The notes below the pieces were generated by a model that worked only from the letters and a program-made list of their open reading frames with translations, searched no databases and was not told the DNA's origin. The position numbers were made by a program, and so were the translations under genes. A stretch of 64,000 nucleotides of DNA from a virus, in IMG/VR virus record IMGVR_UViG_3300006841_000093, positions 62,001-126,000 of that record. One strand, 5' to 3'. This document shows, one piece after another, positions 8,952 through 17,619 of the stretch; the stretch's first letter is position 1; each line of letters begins with the position of its first letter.

Positions 8952-10077
8952 TAGCCTATTAACAGTAATTCAAGGACTAGTCAAGAGAGATGGTCGAATT
9001 GCAAAAGAAGACGCCAAGAAAGCTAAAGAAGCAGTAAAGGCGCAAAAAGAACAAGAAGATGAAGAAGATGAGGATGAAGAACCAGTAGGAGAACCTGCTG
9101 ATAATCAACCGCCTGCAGATGAGCCACCACCTGAAGAGGGTGAAGATGAAGAAGGTGAAGAAGAGGACGAAGAAGAGGGTGATTATGATAATAAAGTTTC
9201 TGGACCCGATCCTGCATTAGTTCAACAAGTTTCCCAAATAGTTATGCAACAAATACAAGATATGTTGCAGGCAGCAGACGATGCTCAAAAAGATAGAACA
9301 AAAGACGATATTAAACTTTCTGGTAAGAAAGAAAAAATAGATACTAAACCCAAAATGGAACAAATAGTAACAAGGAGAGAAAGAATGAATTTCCAAGAAG
9401 CAATCCGTTTGGCCGTCACGGACACACATCTAGAAGAAGGTTATGAATCTGTTGTCCTTGATATTCTAGAAGATGAAGGTATAGATGGCCCTTTAGGTTA
9501 TGAACCATTTTTTGAAAAAGGTAAATTATATGTAGAAAAAGGTTCAGAAAAGAAAGCCGCAAAGGTACTTAAAAACTCTAAAGATATTCGAAAAGTTCCT
9601 AAAATTGTAGGAGAAGAATTATCAGAAGAAGAGTATCTTCAAATGGAATCAGTAGCCGTTGATGGTAGACTAAAAGGATTTAGAGAAGCCCTTAAACGTT
9701 TAACTTATGAAAAAATTAAAGCAATGAAGGCTAAAGAAGAAGTCAAAAAAGAACATTTGAATGCAGGTCTTGGAAAAGAAGGTGTTGAAAAAGATACTAA
9801 AGGTGATGGAGATGAATATCAAAAGTTCTTCAAAGCAGCACTCAAGAAGTTTGGGGTAGATGAGCCTGATCAACTAGAAGGTGATAAGAAAAAAGAATTC
9901 TTTGATTATGTTGATAAAAATTGGAAGGCCGATAATGAAAAGCCTGAGCCAGAAGATAAAAAAGAAGAAGTTGATATCGAAGAAATGAGAAATATTCTTC
10001 AAAATATGGATATTGATCAACTAACTGATGATATCATTGAGAAAGCCACAAAACTTGTCCAAAAGGCAAAAAAATGA
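8941..10077 (+). CDS. acidic, coiled-coil-rich phage protein, probably structural or head-internal (378 aa)
   Basis: The start at ATG 8941 is preferred because AGGAG lies just upstream; it overlaps the previous gene by 11 bases. Residues about 35-85 are an almost pure Asp/Glu/Pro tract. A conserved-looking module near 280-330 reads YQKFFKAALKKFGVDEP and KKEFFDYVDKNWKADNE. From memory this module is common in marine T4-like virion or prohead-core proteins. The acidic low-complexity composition resembles prohead scaffold. The assignment is inferred from composition and position among late genes. Confidence 0.65.
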   Translation: MASDSLLTVIQGLVKRDGRIAKEDAKKAKEAVKAQKEQEDEEDEDEEPVGEPADNQPPADEPPPEEGEDEEGEEEDEEEGDYDNKVSGPDPALVQQVSQIVMQQIQDMLQAADDAQKDRTKDDIKLSGKKEKIDTKPKMEQIVTRRERMNFQEAIRLAVTDTHLEEGYESVVLDILEDEGIDGPLGYEPFFEKGKLYVEKGSEKKAAKVLKNSKDIRKVPKIVGEELSEEEYLQMESVAVDGRLKGFREALKRLTYEKIKAMKAKEEVKKEHLNAGLGKEGVEKDTKGDGDEYQKFFKAALKKFGVDEPDQLEGDKKKEFFDYVDKNWKADNEKPEPEDKKEEVDIEEMRNILQNMDIDQLTDDIIEKATKLVQKAKK

Positions 10078-11285
10078 AGAGATTTGGAGAGTACATCTCA
10101 AACCAAGATGAAAAAGTAGCTCCATCAATAGAAAAGACAGTAGAAAAGAAATCTATTGATGAAGCTGCTTCTCTTGGAGATTTATTAATTGGTTTAGCTG
10201 CTGCGGGTGGAGCCGCGGGTTTTAAAGCTGCTTGGAATAAATGGGCTCCAACTAAGGGAGCAAGGGCAAAGAGAAAAGAAAAAGCCGATGATAAAGAGGA
10301 ACGAAGACAAGAAAAAATTGCAAAGGCAAAGAAGAAGGGGAACGAAAAGAAGTTAAAAAAATTAATGTCTCCTGATGAATATAAGAAATATGGTGATGAA
10401 AAAACACAAAAGAAAAAAGATGATCAAAAAGCCAAGTTAGATAAAAAGGGTGAAAAAGAAAGAGGTGGAATTGAAGATCCTAAAGATGCTGAAGCATATT
10501 TCAAAAAACATGGTGAGGCGCCAAGAGGATGGAGAAACGCCGCTGCAGATGGTGAAGCTCCAGAGTTGATGACAAGAGCCGATTATGCAAAAGAATTAAA
10601 ACGGCGAAGGAAAATTAACACAAAACAAGAACCAGACAAGAAACCTGAACCAAAAGATAATACTAATGATTCATTTAAACCGGAGGGGGATATGGCTCTA
10701 AAAGAAAGTCCAGAACTTCAAGCAATTATGTCTTTAGATGATGAAGGAATAAAAGCCGATATCAATCGTAAAGGTCAAGTGGTTGTTAAGAAAAAAGATT
10801 TAAAGAAAGCCGAAAAGAAACTGAAAAAAGAATTTGGTGGTAAATTCAAATCATTATTACCAAAACTTGTAGGTGAAGAAGTTCTAGAAGATGGAACTGA
10901 TGCAATGATAAATCAATATAAAAAAGATACTCCAGGACAGAGAACTGCATGGGAAGTAGTATCTAAAGCTCGTGCAAAAATAATTGAAGCGGTTGACGCC
11001 GAGGCAGCAAGAGAATTATACTTATTCATGCAAAATGAAAGATCTTTAATGAGACAAAAAGACTCTATCATTAAGAATATTTCAAATAAAATGAAGAGTG
11101 GTAAATATGATCATAAACAAGCACCTAAACTATGGATGTATTGGGTAGATAATGGCGCAAAAGAATATGATAAATTGTACAGCTCTCCAGGCGTGAAAAC
11201 TTTTGATAAAGATACAAAGATGTCGGTGGCTATTCAGCTAGGTGATGAATATAAAGCCGAAATCGAATTAGGAAATTACAGTTAA
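10074..11285 (+). CDS. Lys-rich internal-virion-like protein (403 aa)
   Basis: It begins MKRFGEYISNQ, a capsid-targeting-like leader, and overlaps the gene before it as ATGA. A hydrophobic Ala/Gly segment (LGDLLIGLAAAGGAAGF) lies at about 34-50. It is followed by a very Lys-rich stretch to about residue 200 and a compact C-terminal domain (ELYLFMQNERSLMRQK, KLWMYWVDNGAKEYD). The composition suits a DNA-binding protein packed with the genome, and the hydrophobic segment could contact membrane on ejection. No enzyme motif is recognised. Confidence 0.65.
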   Translation: MKRFGEYISNQDEKVAPSIEKTVEKKSIDEAASLGDLLIGLAAAGGAAGFKAAWNKWAPTKGARAKRKEKADDKEERRQEKIAKAKKKGNEKKLKKLMSPDEYKKYGDEKTQKKKDDQKAKLDKKGEKERGGIEDPKDAEAYFKKHGEAPRGWRNAAADGEAPELMTRADYAKELKRRRKINTKQEPDKKPEPKDNTNDSFKPEGDMALKESPELQAIMSLDDEGIKADINRKGQVVVKKKDLKKAEKKLKKEFGGKFKSLLPKLVGEEVLEDGTDAMINQYKKDTPGQRTAWEVVSKARAKIIEAVDAEAARELYLFMQNERSLMRQKDSIIKNISNKMKSGKYDHKQAPKLWMYWVDNGAKEYDKLYSSPGVKTFDKDTKMSVAIQLGDEYKAEIELGNYS

Positions 11286-11293
11286 GGAATCTA

Positions 11294-11548
11294 ATGGAAA
11301 AAAATGATAATTACTTTGATAATAAATCAGAGGCCGAGAAGTTAAGAAATGTTGCATCTATGGTCAATGATATTGTAAATACTAAACCTGATGATTCACT
11401 TGAAGTAAAAGAGTCAGATACCGAAACTAAAGAAGAATTGCCTGAAGTAGATCCTGTAGTAGATTTAGTAGGTAAAGCAATATCTACACATAATCCAAAT
11501 AGAGGAGCATTCTTTCAAGGGGTACAAAAACAAGGAACAACGAAATGA
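11294..11548 (+). CDS. small hypothetical protein (84 aa)
   Basis: An acidic 84-residue protein (NKSEAEKLRNVASMVNDIV, then SLEVKESDTETKEELPEVD) with a Gly/Gln tail. No domain recognised. It sits in the late region and overlaps the next gene by 4 bases (ATGA). It may be a virion component; nothing in the sequence decides this. Confidence 0.6.
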   Translation: MEKNDNYFDNKSEAEKLRNVASMVNDIVNTKPDDSLEVKESDTETKEELPEVDPVVDLVGKAISTHNPNRGAFFQGVQKQGTTK

Positions 11549-11727
11549 CACAGTATAATTATGAATTAGATCTCGTTAATGAGCGTCTAAAACAGATTGA
11601 TGACATCATGGAAAAGTTTTCGGGGTTTCCTGAAGTTAAACAAAAATTACAAGGTGCGAGAGACGCATTAGTAGAAAGCGAAGAAGAAATTATGACATAT
11701 TATGATCTTACAAGTTTAGAGAAGTAA
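11545..11727 (+). CDS. small coiled-coil protein (60 aa)
   Basis: A 60-residue, mostly helical protein (YELDLVNERLKQIDDIMEKF) ending in SLEK. The heptad-like spacing of Leu and Ile suggests a coiled coil. It is coupled to the upstream gene by ATGA and is the last gene before the late promoter at 11734. Function unknown. Confidence 0.6.
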   Translation: MTQYNYELDLVNERLKQIDDIMEKFSGFPEVKQKLQGARDALVESEEEIMTYYDLTSLEK

Positions 11728-11733
11728 ATAAGT

Positions 11734-11741
11734 CATAAATA
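11734..11741 (+). promoter_or_regulatory. late promoter-like CATAAATA
   Basis: CATAAATA differs from the T4 late consensus by one base and lies 34 bases before the structural gene at 11776, the same spacing as at 4253. TAGGAG near 11763 serves as the ribosome site. Confidence 0.6.
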
Positions 11742-11775
11742 TTATAATAACAACTCAATTTAATAGGAGAAAAAC

Positions 11776-12399
11776 ATGCCTTTATGGGGAACAGCTCATG
11801 CATCGGCAACAAACAAACCCAAGTTTTTGCCAACTGATGAGGATTCAGATTATGCCAGAGCAGACAGCTATGCAACACAAGCTGGATGGGTAATGCAACC
11901 AGGACACGTTTCATCTGGAAATGACAATACAGCTGCAGATCCGGAAGTTTTAGTTGCAAGTGGTGGTCTTGCAGGAGCAGACGCGACTAGTGGTCTTAGA
12001 GCACCAACTATTACATCAATGAGATTTGTCAAAGGAACAACTGCTACTACAGATTTAACTGCCGCTGATTCAACAGCAAGAGTTCGTGTTGAAATCACAT
12101 GGGATGAGGAAGTAACTGTTGCAGGTACACCACAAGTTGTAGTTGCTAATAGTAACGCCTCAGGTGGTGGATTTGGTAACTATACACTTAGTTATATTGC
12201 ATCTGGTTCAACTGCAAATAGAAAACTATTTGAAGCAACAAGTCAAAGTTTGGGTAATACTGATGTTCTGACATTAGGTGGATCAAACATTACACTTAAT
12301 GGTGGAACAATTTCTGATACAGTAGTAGGTGGAACAACTCTTGCTGCATCATTAGTACTTTCCGGTCTTTCAGCAGTTGCAGTAACAATTGCATCATAA
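11776..12399 (+). CDS. virion surface-type protein with Ig-like fold (207 aa)
   Basis: The protein is Ala-, Thr-, Gly- and Ser-rich with almost no Cys, and alternating beta patterns: ARVRVEITWDEEVTVAGTPQ, LSYIASGSTANR, SNITLNGGTISDT. It opens MPLWGTAHASATNKPKFLP, a start that from memory recurs in marine T4-like structural proteins. These traits suit a beta-sandwich decoration or tail-surface protein displayed in many copies. It has its own late promoter and a strong TAGGAG site. No enzymatic motif is present. Confidence 0.7.
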   Translation: MPLWGTAHASATNKPKFLPTDEDSDYARADSYATQAGWVMQPGHVSSGNDNTAADPEVLVASGGLAGADATSGLRAPTITSMRFVKGTTATTDLTAADSTARVRVEITWDEEVTVAGTPQVVVANSNASGGGFGNYTLSYIASGSTANRKLFEATSQSLGNTDVLTLGGSNITLNGGTISDTVVGGTTLAASLVLSGLSAVAVTIAS

Positions 12400-12420
12400 T
12401 AATTAATGTTTGGAGTTAAA

Positions 12421-12666
12421 ATGGCAAAAAGTTTATTAAAGAAGGCTAAGAAAGCCTCTAAAAGTGTGAAGAAGGAAGTTAAAAAGGAAGTACACAAACT
12501 TACTAATAAGCCCTCTTCTGCCAGAGATCATATAGAATCCCTTTCAAAACAACGCAGAGATGCGGCAGTTATATGGGGGATGATTCAAAATGGAAACCAT
12601 AGTGATTCAGAGATCAAAAAAATGGTTGAAGAAAAAGGTTTTCATACACTATTAGGTGAATTGTAG
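12421..12666 (+). CDS. small basic hypothetical protein (81 aa)
   Basis: ATG 12421 is the preferred start because GGAG lies 6 bases upstream; the Met at 12406 precedes that site. The first half is very Lys-rich (KKAKKASKSVKKEVKKE) and would bind nucleic acid or amphipathically touch membrane. The second half is SLSKQRRDAAVIWGMIQNG and SDSEIKKMVEEKG. No known domain. It lies between two structural genes. Confidence 0.6.
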   Translation: MAKSLLKKAKKASKSVKKEVKKEVHKLTNKPSSARDHIESLSKQRRDAAVIWGMIQNGNHSDSEIKKMVEEKGFHTLLGEL

Positions 12667-12693
12667 TCTAATAGTTTTTTTACAGAGTTACGT

Positions 12694-12730
12694 CTAGAGC
12701 ATTCCCTTCCGCAAGAATGTGGAGCTCTAG
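12694..12730 (+). promoter_or_regulatory. RNA hairpin in the leader of the 12782 gene
   Basis: CTAGAGC (12694-12700) pairs with GCTCTAG (12724-12730), and ATTC with GAAT can extend the stem inside. It lies in a 115-base gap with above-average GC, ahead of the gene at 12782. No U-run follows, so it is more likely an mRNA leader or processing structure than a terminator. Confidence 0.45.
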
Positions 12731-12781
12731 CGTAATGTCTTTAACGGTGGCGAGTCCCGTCACATAGCCGTAGGAGAAAAA

Positions 12782-13225
12782 ATGGCTGATAAGAAAATTA
12801 CCGCACTTAATGCTTCAACCGCATTAAGTACTGATGATCTTTTACACGTAGTTGATGATCCAAGTGGATCACCTACTAACAAGAAGATCACCGCCGCGAA
12901 TGTGTTCAACAAGATCCCAACATGGATCGCATTTGCTGGAACACCTCAAGCACTTTCCGGTGCTGGAGCCGCAAATCTCACCACAGCAATTACTAACTGT
13001 ACCTCTACTGGTGCAGCACAAGTAGTTAGCCTTGCTGACTCAACACAAGCAGGTCAAGTTAAAATCATCACACATACTGTTGATGGTGGAGATGTGAGAG
13101 TTACACCAACTACTTTAGATGGTGGAACTTATGCAACTCTTGATGCTGTTGGTGATACTGTTGTTCTACTTTGGAACGATAGTGCATGGCAGATTATCGG
13201 TGGAAATGGTTACGCAGTAACTTAA
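12782..13225 (+). CDS. structural protein, tail-fibre or capsid-decoration type (147 aa)
   Basis: The N-terminus ([20 protein letters not shown], then [13 protein letters not shown]) is the short repeat motif typical of phage tail-fibre and spike N-terminal regions. The remainder is beta-rich, Thr/Ala/Gly-rich and Cys-poor apart from one residue, ending [20 protein letters not shown], like a trimeric fibre end. It sits between an RNA hairpin and a strong terminator, so it may be transcribed as a single, heavily expressed gene. AGGAG is at 12772-12776. Confidence 0.7.
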   Translation: MADKKITALNASTALSTDDLLHVVDDPSGSPTNKKITAANVFNKIPTWIAFAGTPQALSGAGAANLTTAITNCTSTGAAQVVSLADSTQAGQVKIITHTVDGGDVRVTPTTLDGGTYATLDAVGDTVVLLWNDSAWQIIGGNGYAVT

Positions 13226-13244
13226 TCCATAGTTTTTTAATGTG

Positions 13245-13271
13245 GAGTAGGTCGAAAGACCTACTCTTTTT
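13245..13271 (+). terminator. rho-independent terminator
   Basis: GAGTAGGTC (13245-13253), a GAAA tetraloop and GACCTACTC (13258-13266) form a perfect 9-bp stem followed by TTTTT. It lies 20 bases after the structural gene and before the next start. Confidence 0.9.
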
Positions 13272-13286
13272 GATGATAGGTTTATT

Positions 13287-13544
13287 ATGGCAAAAGAAAT
13301 GACAATTAGTATTACAGAATTAAAAGCAGAAAAAGCAAAACTTGAAGGAGATCGTGCAGTTCTAGGTGAAAGAGTTGTAGCACTTAATGCAGAACGAGAT
13401 AAATCTCAACAACAATTAATAATGATTGCAGGAGCAATTCAAGCAATCAATCAACTTATTGAGAGACATGATCCAGAAGTAGTCGAGCTTGGTAGTGATT
13501 TATCAGATGAAAACCACGGACCTGGCCCCGATGAAGAAAAATGA
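13287..13544 (+). CDS. coiled-coil protein (85 aa)
   Basis: After a short N-terminus the protein is one long heptad-like helix (ELKAEKAKLEGDRAVLGERV, then LNAERDKSQQQLIMIAGA) and ends in an acidic Pro/Gly tail. It overlaps the next gene by 4 bases. It may be a chaperone or an assembly protein; no domain is recognised. Confidence 0.65.
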   Translation: MAKEMTISITELKAEKAKLEGDRAVLGERVVALNAERDKSQQQLIMIAGAIQAINQLIERHDPEVVELGSDLSDENHGPGPDEEK

Positions 13545-13939
13545 TATTTGATGATCTAAATGATGATAATTTCCTCATGTATGCCATGAAGGAATATAAT
13601 GATGTACAATGTACAGATATTGAAGAATTTTATGATGACTTAAAGAAAATTAAGTATATCAAGAGACTCTTTAATATTTACAAAAATAATGGTCAATTAA
13701 AGGAACGATTAATTCTTAATCACCTTATAGTATTTTACAATGTTTTTTCAGTACAGGCAGGCACACGAATATTGTTTTATAAGATTGAAAAAGACTTTTG
13801 GCCAATGTTAAAAACATTCTTAATTTTCTTGGATCGAATGCCTGAAAAGATAGATTCGATTAGGGGTGAAACAATACTAACATCCAATATTAAACTGGAC
13901 GATGGTATTGTTACTCGATTAAGATCAATAAAGGTTTAA
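13541..13939 (+). CDS. conserved phage protein, DUF7207-like (132 aa)
   Basis: The protein is helical with a distinctive signature: QCTDIEEFYDDLKKIKYIKR, GQLKERLILNHLIVFYNVF and KDFWPMLKTFLIFLDRMP. From memory this matches a family found in most marine T4-like phages, named DUF7207 in recent Pfam, of unknown role. It is coupled to the upstream gene by ATGA and abuts the large protein at 13940. The family name needs an HMM check. Confidence 0.65.
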   Translation: MIFDDLNDDNFLMYAMKEYNDVQCTDIEEFYDDLKKIKYIKRLFNIYKNNGQLKERLILNHLIVFYNVFSVQAGTRILFYKIEKDFWPMLKTFLIFLDRMPEKIDSIRGETILTSNIKLDDGIVTRLRSIKV

Positions 13940-16681
13940 ATGGGCGTAATCACTGGAGCAGCAAATTTATATTTTATCTATAAATTTATAAGGATTCTTA
14001 CTACTCCTTTTAATAAGACTGATGCGTTTAAATTGGGAATTGTAGATGAAAATGGTAAAATTCTCAAGAAAAAGGCAAAATTAAAAACTGATGAAGAAAA
14101 AGATGCCTATACCATGATGCATCGATTGGTATGGAAACTAAAACGATTAATGGAGAAAATTCCATTTGGTAAATCACGTTTAGCATCTTACGCCGCCGCT
14201 CTTTGGTTGATTAAAGAAAACAAAGAAGATAATATTTCAGAAGAAGAATTACAAGAATCATTTTTGTCCTTCTTAGAAACTGATTGGGAAAATGATGCAC
14301 TCATTCTCAAAGAAAACTACGAAGGTGATTTAGATAAAAAAACATTTGAAGATTTAAAAGAAGGTCATAAGAAGGTAAAATTACCACCACACCTCGCAAA
14401 ATTCTTTGACAAAAAAGGTAATCTAAAAAAGGATGCAGCAGATCGTGTCCAAAAAGGTAGAGCACAAAGAGGTGTAAAAATAACAGATAGAACTCCCGAT
14501 TGGATGTTTGAAATAGCACCGCCTGGTTGGGAAGGTACTGTTAAAGCAATGAAAAAGAAAAAAGGAATAGATAATCCTTATGCACTCGCATGGCATATGC
14601 ATAATAAAGGAATGAAACCACACATACCAGAAGAATTGGGAGGAATAATGGGTCAAGCTTTTCAAACCTATCTTGATGAAAAACGAAAATCTTTAAAAAA
14701 TACAAAAGATGTTGGAATGGAATGTCAAGAATGTGGTAAAAAATTTAGAGCCAAATTATCTACATTAGAATATGGTAAAACTAAATGTCCAAAATGTAAG
14801 AGTACAGATCTAGATTTTCAATTTGGTGAGCAAGTAGTAGAGGGGTGGAAAATAGTAGAACATAAGGGTACTAAACCCCATAAACATCCACATGAAGATG
14901 ATGAAGAAATGGATGAAAAGAAAATAATGAAATTAAAAATTAAACCAAAGAAGATTAAAAAGATGAAGGACTTGAGACTTTATGCCCCCTCTAAGAAGAA
15001 AAGTAGTTCACCTTCTTCATCTCCCCACACTCCAGCGTATGGTATATCAAGAAAAGGTGGATTTGGTGCTGGTAAAGGATATGGCACAACTTTCTCAGGA
15101 AAAACACGTTCACCTATTATGTTTGGTGAAGAAGAAATTAATGAAAAGGAAGTAGCAGTACAACCAACAGTAGATAATCTTAAACAGATTGTAAAGGACA
15201 AACAGAATGCAGTGTTCATGTTTAAGGATGGTAAAGCAAGAGTTGATCTTTTCTCTGCATCTGCTTTAATGGGAGTATATAATGCATTAAAACCCGCCAC
15301 AAGAAAGAAGTTTGAAACAATGATTAAGACCAAAGGTGGTTTTATGAAATCGGCAGAATTTGCATTCAAGATGGCGAAAGAAGAAGTAGATCCTCACGCA
15401 AAAGTAATGGCGAAAAAAGGAGATAGTCCAGAAAAGATTAAAGACATGCATCCAGAAATTACGGATGATGAACTAGAAAAACTGTTTAAAGAGGAATTTA
15501 ATATTAAACCTGAAATACCAAAATTTAGTCAATTCTTAAAAGAAGGACGACCATCATTAGATCCCGATTATGTACCTTCGGCCACTTTAACTGATAAAAT
15601 GAGAGCAAAGCTATTATCTACACAGAAAAAGCTTTATTCATCAAAAGACATCGAATCAATGGCCCGGAAGTATAAACAAAAACTTGTCGGAGATCCTGTT
15701 GGTGGAAAATCATGGGGAGGAGATTGGGAAATCGTATTAAGAAATGGTGTAAGTTTATCGTATGAATACGGTCCAAATTCTACTTATATTAAAGGGTGGA
15801 AGTTTGATAGAAAAGCAATACAGAAGTATATTGGTAAATATGCAAATGAGCATGAAACTCCAAGAGACTATGCACCAATGGGAGGAAAAGTTCTAGTCGG
15901 TGGTCTTGAAGCGGCTTTTGAAGTAATTTCTGAGGCAGCAGGGTTTCATAATTATCCAAAAAGAAATAAAGTGGGTGATGAAATAGAAAAACTTGCAAGT
16001 AAAGGTGGAGCGGAAGCAGATAAACTTTTCGTAATAGCTACTGCATTACAGAAAGGTAGAATTCCAAATAAATTTATTAAAGAACTTAGCCCTAAGAGGA
16101 AAAAAGAAGTTCATGCTATTATGAAAGATTTTAAATGGAAAATATTACCAGAAGAAGATGAACTTAATGAACGGAAATATAACTGGGCCGTTATTGATAC
16201 CGCAGATAAAAATAGAGTTCAAGCACTCACAAGTGATGAGAAAGGAGCCCGTGATTCTGTCAAATCTTCTACTATTTCAAAACATGATTATCATTATGGG
16301 AAAGATCCTAAAACTCTGAAGGTTGTTAAACTTAAAAAGGCACATAAAGATAATGATATTGGAGATCCATTAAAAGAAGAAGCACCCGCAAATAGTGTAG
16401 CAGGTGGAAACGTTAATTTAGATCCCTTTAAGAAGAAAAGGAAAAACGCAAAAGTAGAAACAGAATCTTTTGCAGGACAAAAGGTATTCGTAGTTACTCC
16501 AGATGTATATTATCAATCACGATTGGGAAAATCTAGATATTTGAGATATGAAAAATTCGTTGGAAACGATAAATTAGGAGAAGCAATCCGTCAATACGGA
16601 AGAGAAAATCCTAAAGCAGCAATTATTTTAAAGAATTCAGTAAACGGAGCTATGTTATATTTAAAATATGGAAAGAAATAG
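13940..16681 (+). CDS. large multidomain internal-virion-like protein (913 aa)
   Basis: The N-terminal module (TDAFKLGIVDENGKILKKK, then FHRLV-like MMHRLVWKLKRLMEKIPFG) is one I associate with marine T4-like virion proteins. Next comes PPGWEGTVKAMKKKKGIDNP with YALAWHMHNKG near 195-230. A four-Cys zinc ribbon (CQECGKKF...CPKCKSTD) lies near 260-285. Internal leader-like stretches SFLSFLETDWEND (about 110) and IPKFSQFLKEGRPSLD (about 525) resemble prohead-protease sites, so the product may be cut into several proteins. Lys-rich linkers join the modules. It is likely packaged with DNA; role unknown. Confidence 0.7.
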   Translation: MGVITGAANLYFIYKFIRILTTPFNKTDAFKLGIVDENGKILKKKAKLKTDEEKDAYTMMHRLVWKLKRLMEKIPFGKSRLASYAAALWLIKENKEDNISEEELQESFLSFLETDWENDALILKENYEGDLDKKTFEDLKEGHKKVKLPPHLAKFFDKKGNLKKDAADRVQKGRAQRGVKITDRTPDWMFEIAPPGWEGTVKAMKKKKGIDNPYALAWHMHNKGMKPHIPEELGGIMGQAFQTYLDEKRKSLKNTKDVGMECQECGKKFRAKLSTLEYGKTKCPKCKSTDLDFQFGEQVVEGWKIVEHKGTKPHKHPHEDDEEMDEKKIMKLKIKPKKIKKMKDLRLYAPSKKKSSSPSSSPHTPAYGISRKGGFGAGKGYGTTFSGKTRSPIMFGEEEINEKEVAVQPTVDNLKQIVKDKQNAVFMFKDGKARVDLFSASALMGVYNALKPATRKKFETMIKTKGGFMKSAEFAFKMAKEEVDPHAKVMAKKGDSPEKIKDMHPEITDDELEKLFKEEFNIKPEIPKFSQFLKEGRPSLDPDYVPSATLTDKMRAKLLSTQKKLYSSKDIESMARKYKQKLVGDPVGGKSWGGDWEIVLRNGVSLSYEYGPNSTYIKGWKFDRKAIQKYIGKYANEHETPRDYAPMGGKVLVGGLEAAFEVISEAAGFHNYPKRNKVGDEIEKLASKGGAEADKLFVIATALQKGRIPNKFIKELSPKRKKEVHAIMKDFKWKILPEEDELNERKYNWAVIDTADKNRVQALTSDEKGARDSVKSSTISKHDYHYGKDPKTLKVVKLKKAHKDNDIGDPLKEEAPANSVAGGNVNLDPFKKKRKNAKVETESFAGQKVFVVTPDVYYQSRLGKSRYLRYEKFVGNDKLGEAIRQYGRENPKAAIILKNSVNGAMLYLKYGKK

Positions 16682-16691
16682 GAAATAAAAT

Positions 16692-17075
16692 ATGGCAGAA
16701 GGGAAGGAGCTCCAAGATGTTAAGCTCGAAGTCGGTCTGTTAAAAAATGAGGTCGAAGCCAGAGGAAAACAAACAGAGGTTCTTCTTTCTAAACTTGATC
16801 TCACCACAGACAAACTTCAACAGCTTACAGTACAAATAATAAAGTTAAATACTCGACAGGAAGATCATCTCAAACATGATACTACTGTGCGTGATGAACT
16901 AAAAATTCTTCATACAAGAATTGGTGATCTTCATGATAAGCAATTATCTGCACAGAAAGAAATAGAACACAGACTTGATCGTTTAGATCAATATAAATCA
17001 AAACTTATGGGTATGATTGTTGTAGTGGGAGGTGCACTTGGTGTAACTGTTACACTTGCACTACATTTTCTATAA
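16692..17075 (+). CDS. coiled-coil protein with C-terminal membrane anchor (127 aa)
   Basis: Residues about 5-100 form a long coiled coil (VKLEVGLLKNEVEARGKQTE, then HRLDRLDQYKSK). A single hydrophobic segment, MGMIVVVGGALGVTVTLALHFL, ends the protein (written here as its first 22 residues in two parts: MGMIVVVGGALG and VTVTLALHFL). This layout matches XhlA-like, holin-associated proteins, and some tail or spanin-like proteins. No start ambiguity: GGAAATAAA precedes the ATG. A lysis-accessory role is possible but not shown. Confidence 0.6.
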   Translation: MAEGKELQDVKLEVGLLKNEVEARGKQTEVLLSKLDLTTDKLQQLTVQIIKLNTRQEDHLKHDTTVRDELKILHTRIGDLHDKQLSAQKEIEHRLDRLDQYKSKLMGMIVVVGGALGVTVTLALHFL

Positions 17076-17086
17076 AGAAAGGTAAT

Positions 17087-17365
17087 ATGAAAACTTTTAA
17101 AGAATTAACAGATGAATTAATTTCACGTTGGAGTGAGGCCGTAAAGAGAAAGGTAGTATTCAGAGGTGGAAAACGACAGGTGAAAAAAGTTACCGATAAA
17201 GCGGGATTTAAAATGGTAGGTGGTAAAGAAGTTAAAATGGATGCTAAAGAAAAAATGAAACGTAAAAAGGGTGCCAAAATTGCTGCAAGAAAAGCAAAAA
17301 GTAAAAAAGGAGTAGCAGCAAAGAAGCGTCTTAAGTCATTGAAAAAAGGTGGACATATAAAATGA
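17087..17365 (+). CDS. small very basic head-internal-like protein (92 aa)
   Basis: It starts MKTFKELTDEL, one of the best matches to the T4 capsid-targeting leader in the window. The rest is almost entirely basic: KRKVVFRGGKRQVKKV, KEKMKRKKGAKIAARKAKS and KKRLKSLKKGG. The VFRGGKRQ...GFKMVGGKEVKM pattern recurs in marine T4-like phages from memory. A short basic protein with such a leader is what the T4 internal proteins look like, so it is probably packed with the genome. It overlaps the next gene by 4 bases. Confidence 0.75.
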   Translation: MKTFKELTDELISRWSEAVKRKVVFRGGKRQVKKVTDKAGFKMVGGKEVKMDAKEKMKRKKGAKIAARKAKSKKGVAAKKRLKSLKKGGHIK

Positions 17366-17619
17366 AAACGTATTCAAGGTTTAAAGAAGGTTCATTAGAC
17401 GACAAACTTGATAAGTACGTTAGTAACGAAATCAAGAAAAGGAAACTCGCAAGATTTCCTGTGAATGCTACTGATGACTACCAAATGAAAAAGAAGAAAC
17501 CTGCGTTTACTTTTCCATCACCAACAGGCGAAATGATAATTAAAGTGTGGTTAAGACCTATGGCAAAACCCGCAAAGAGCCATACAAAAGCATTTAATTA
17601 CGAATTGGATGATAAGTAA
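17362..17619 (+). CDS. small head-targeted-like protein (85 aa)
   Basis: It begins MKTYSRFKEGS, close to the T4 leader MKTYQEF. The body is basic at first (NEIKKRKLARFP) and then beta-like (FTFPSPTGEMIIKVWLRP). Both ends overlap their neighbours. No domain is recognised. Its place in a run of leader-bearing genes suggests a packaged protein. Confidence 0.65.
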   Translation: MKTYSRFKEGSLDDKLDKYVSNEIKKRKLARFPVNATDDYQMKKKKPAFTFPSPTGEMIIKVWLRPMAKPAKSHTKAFNYELDDK

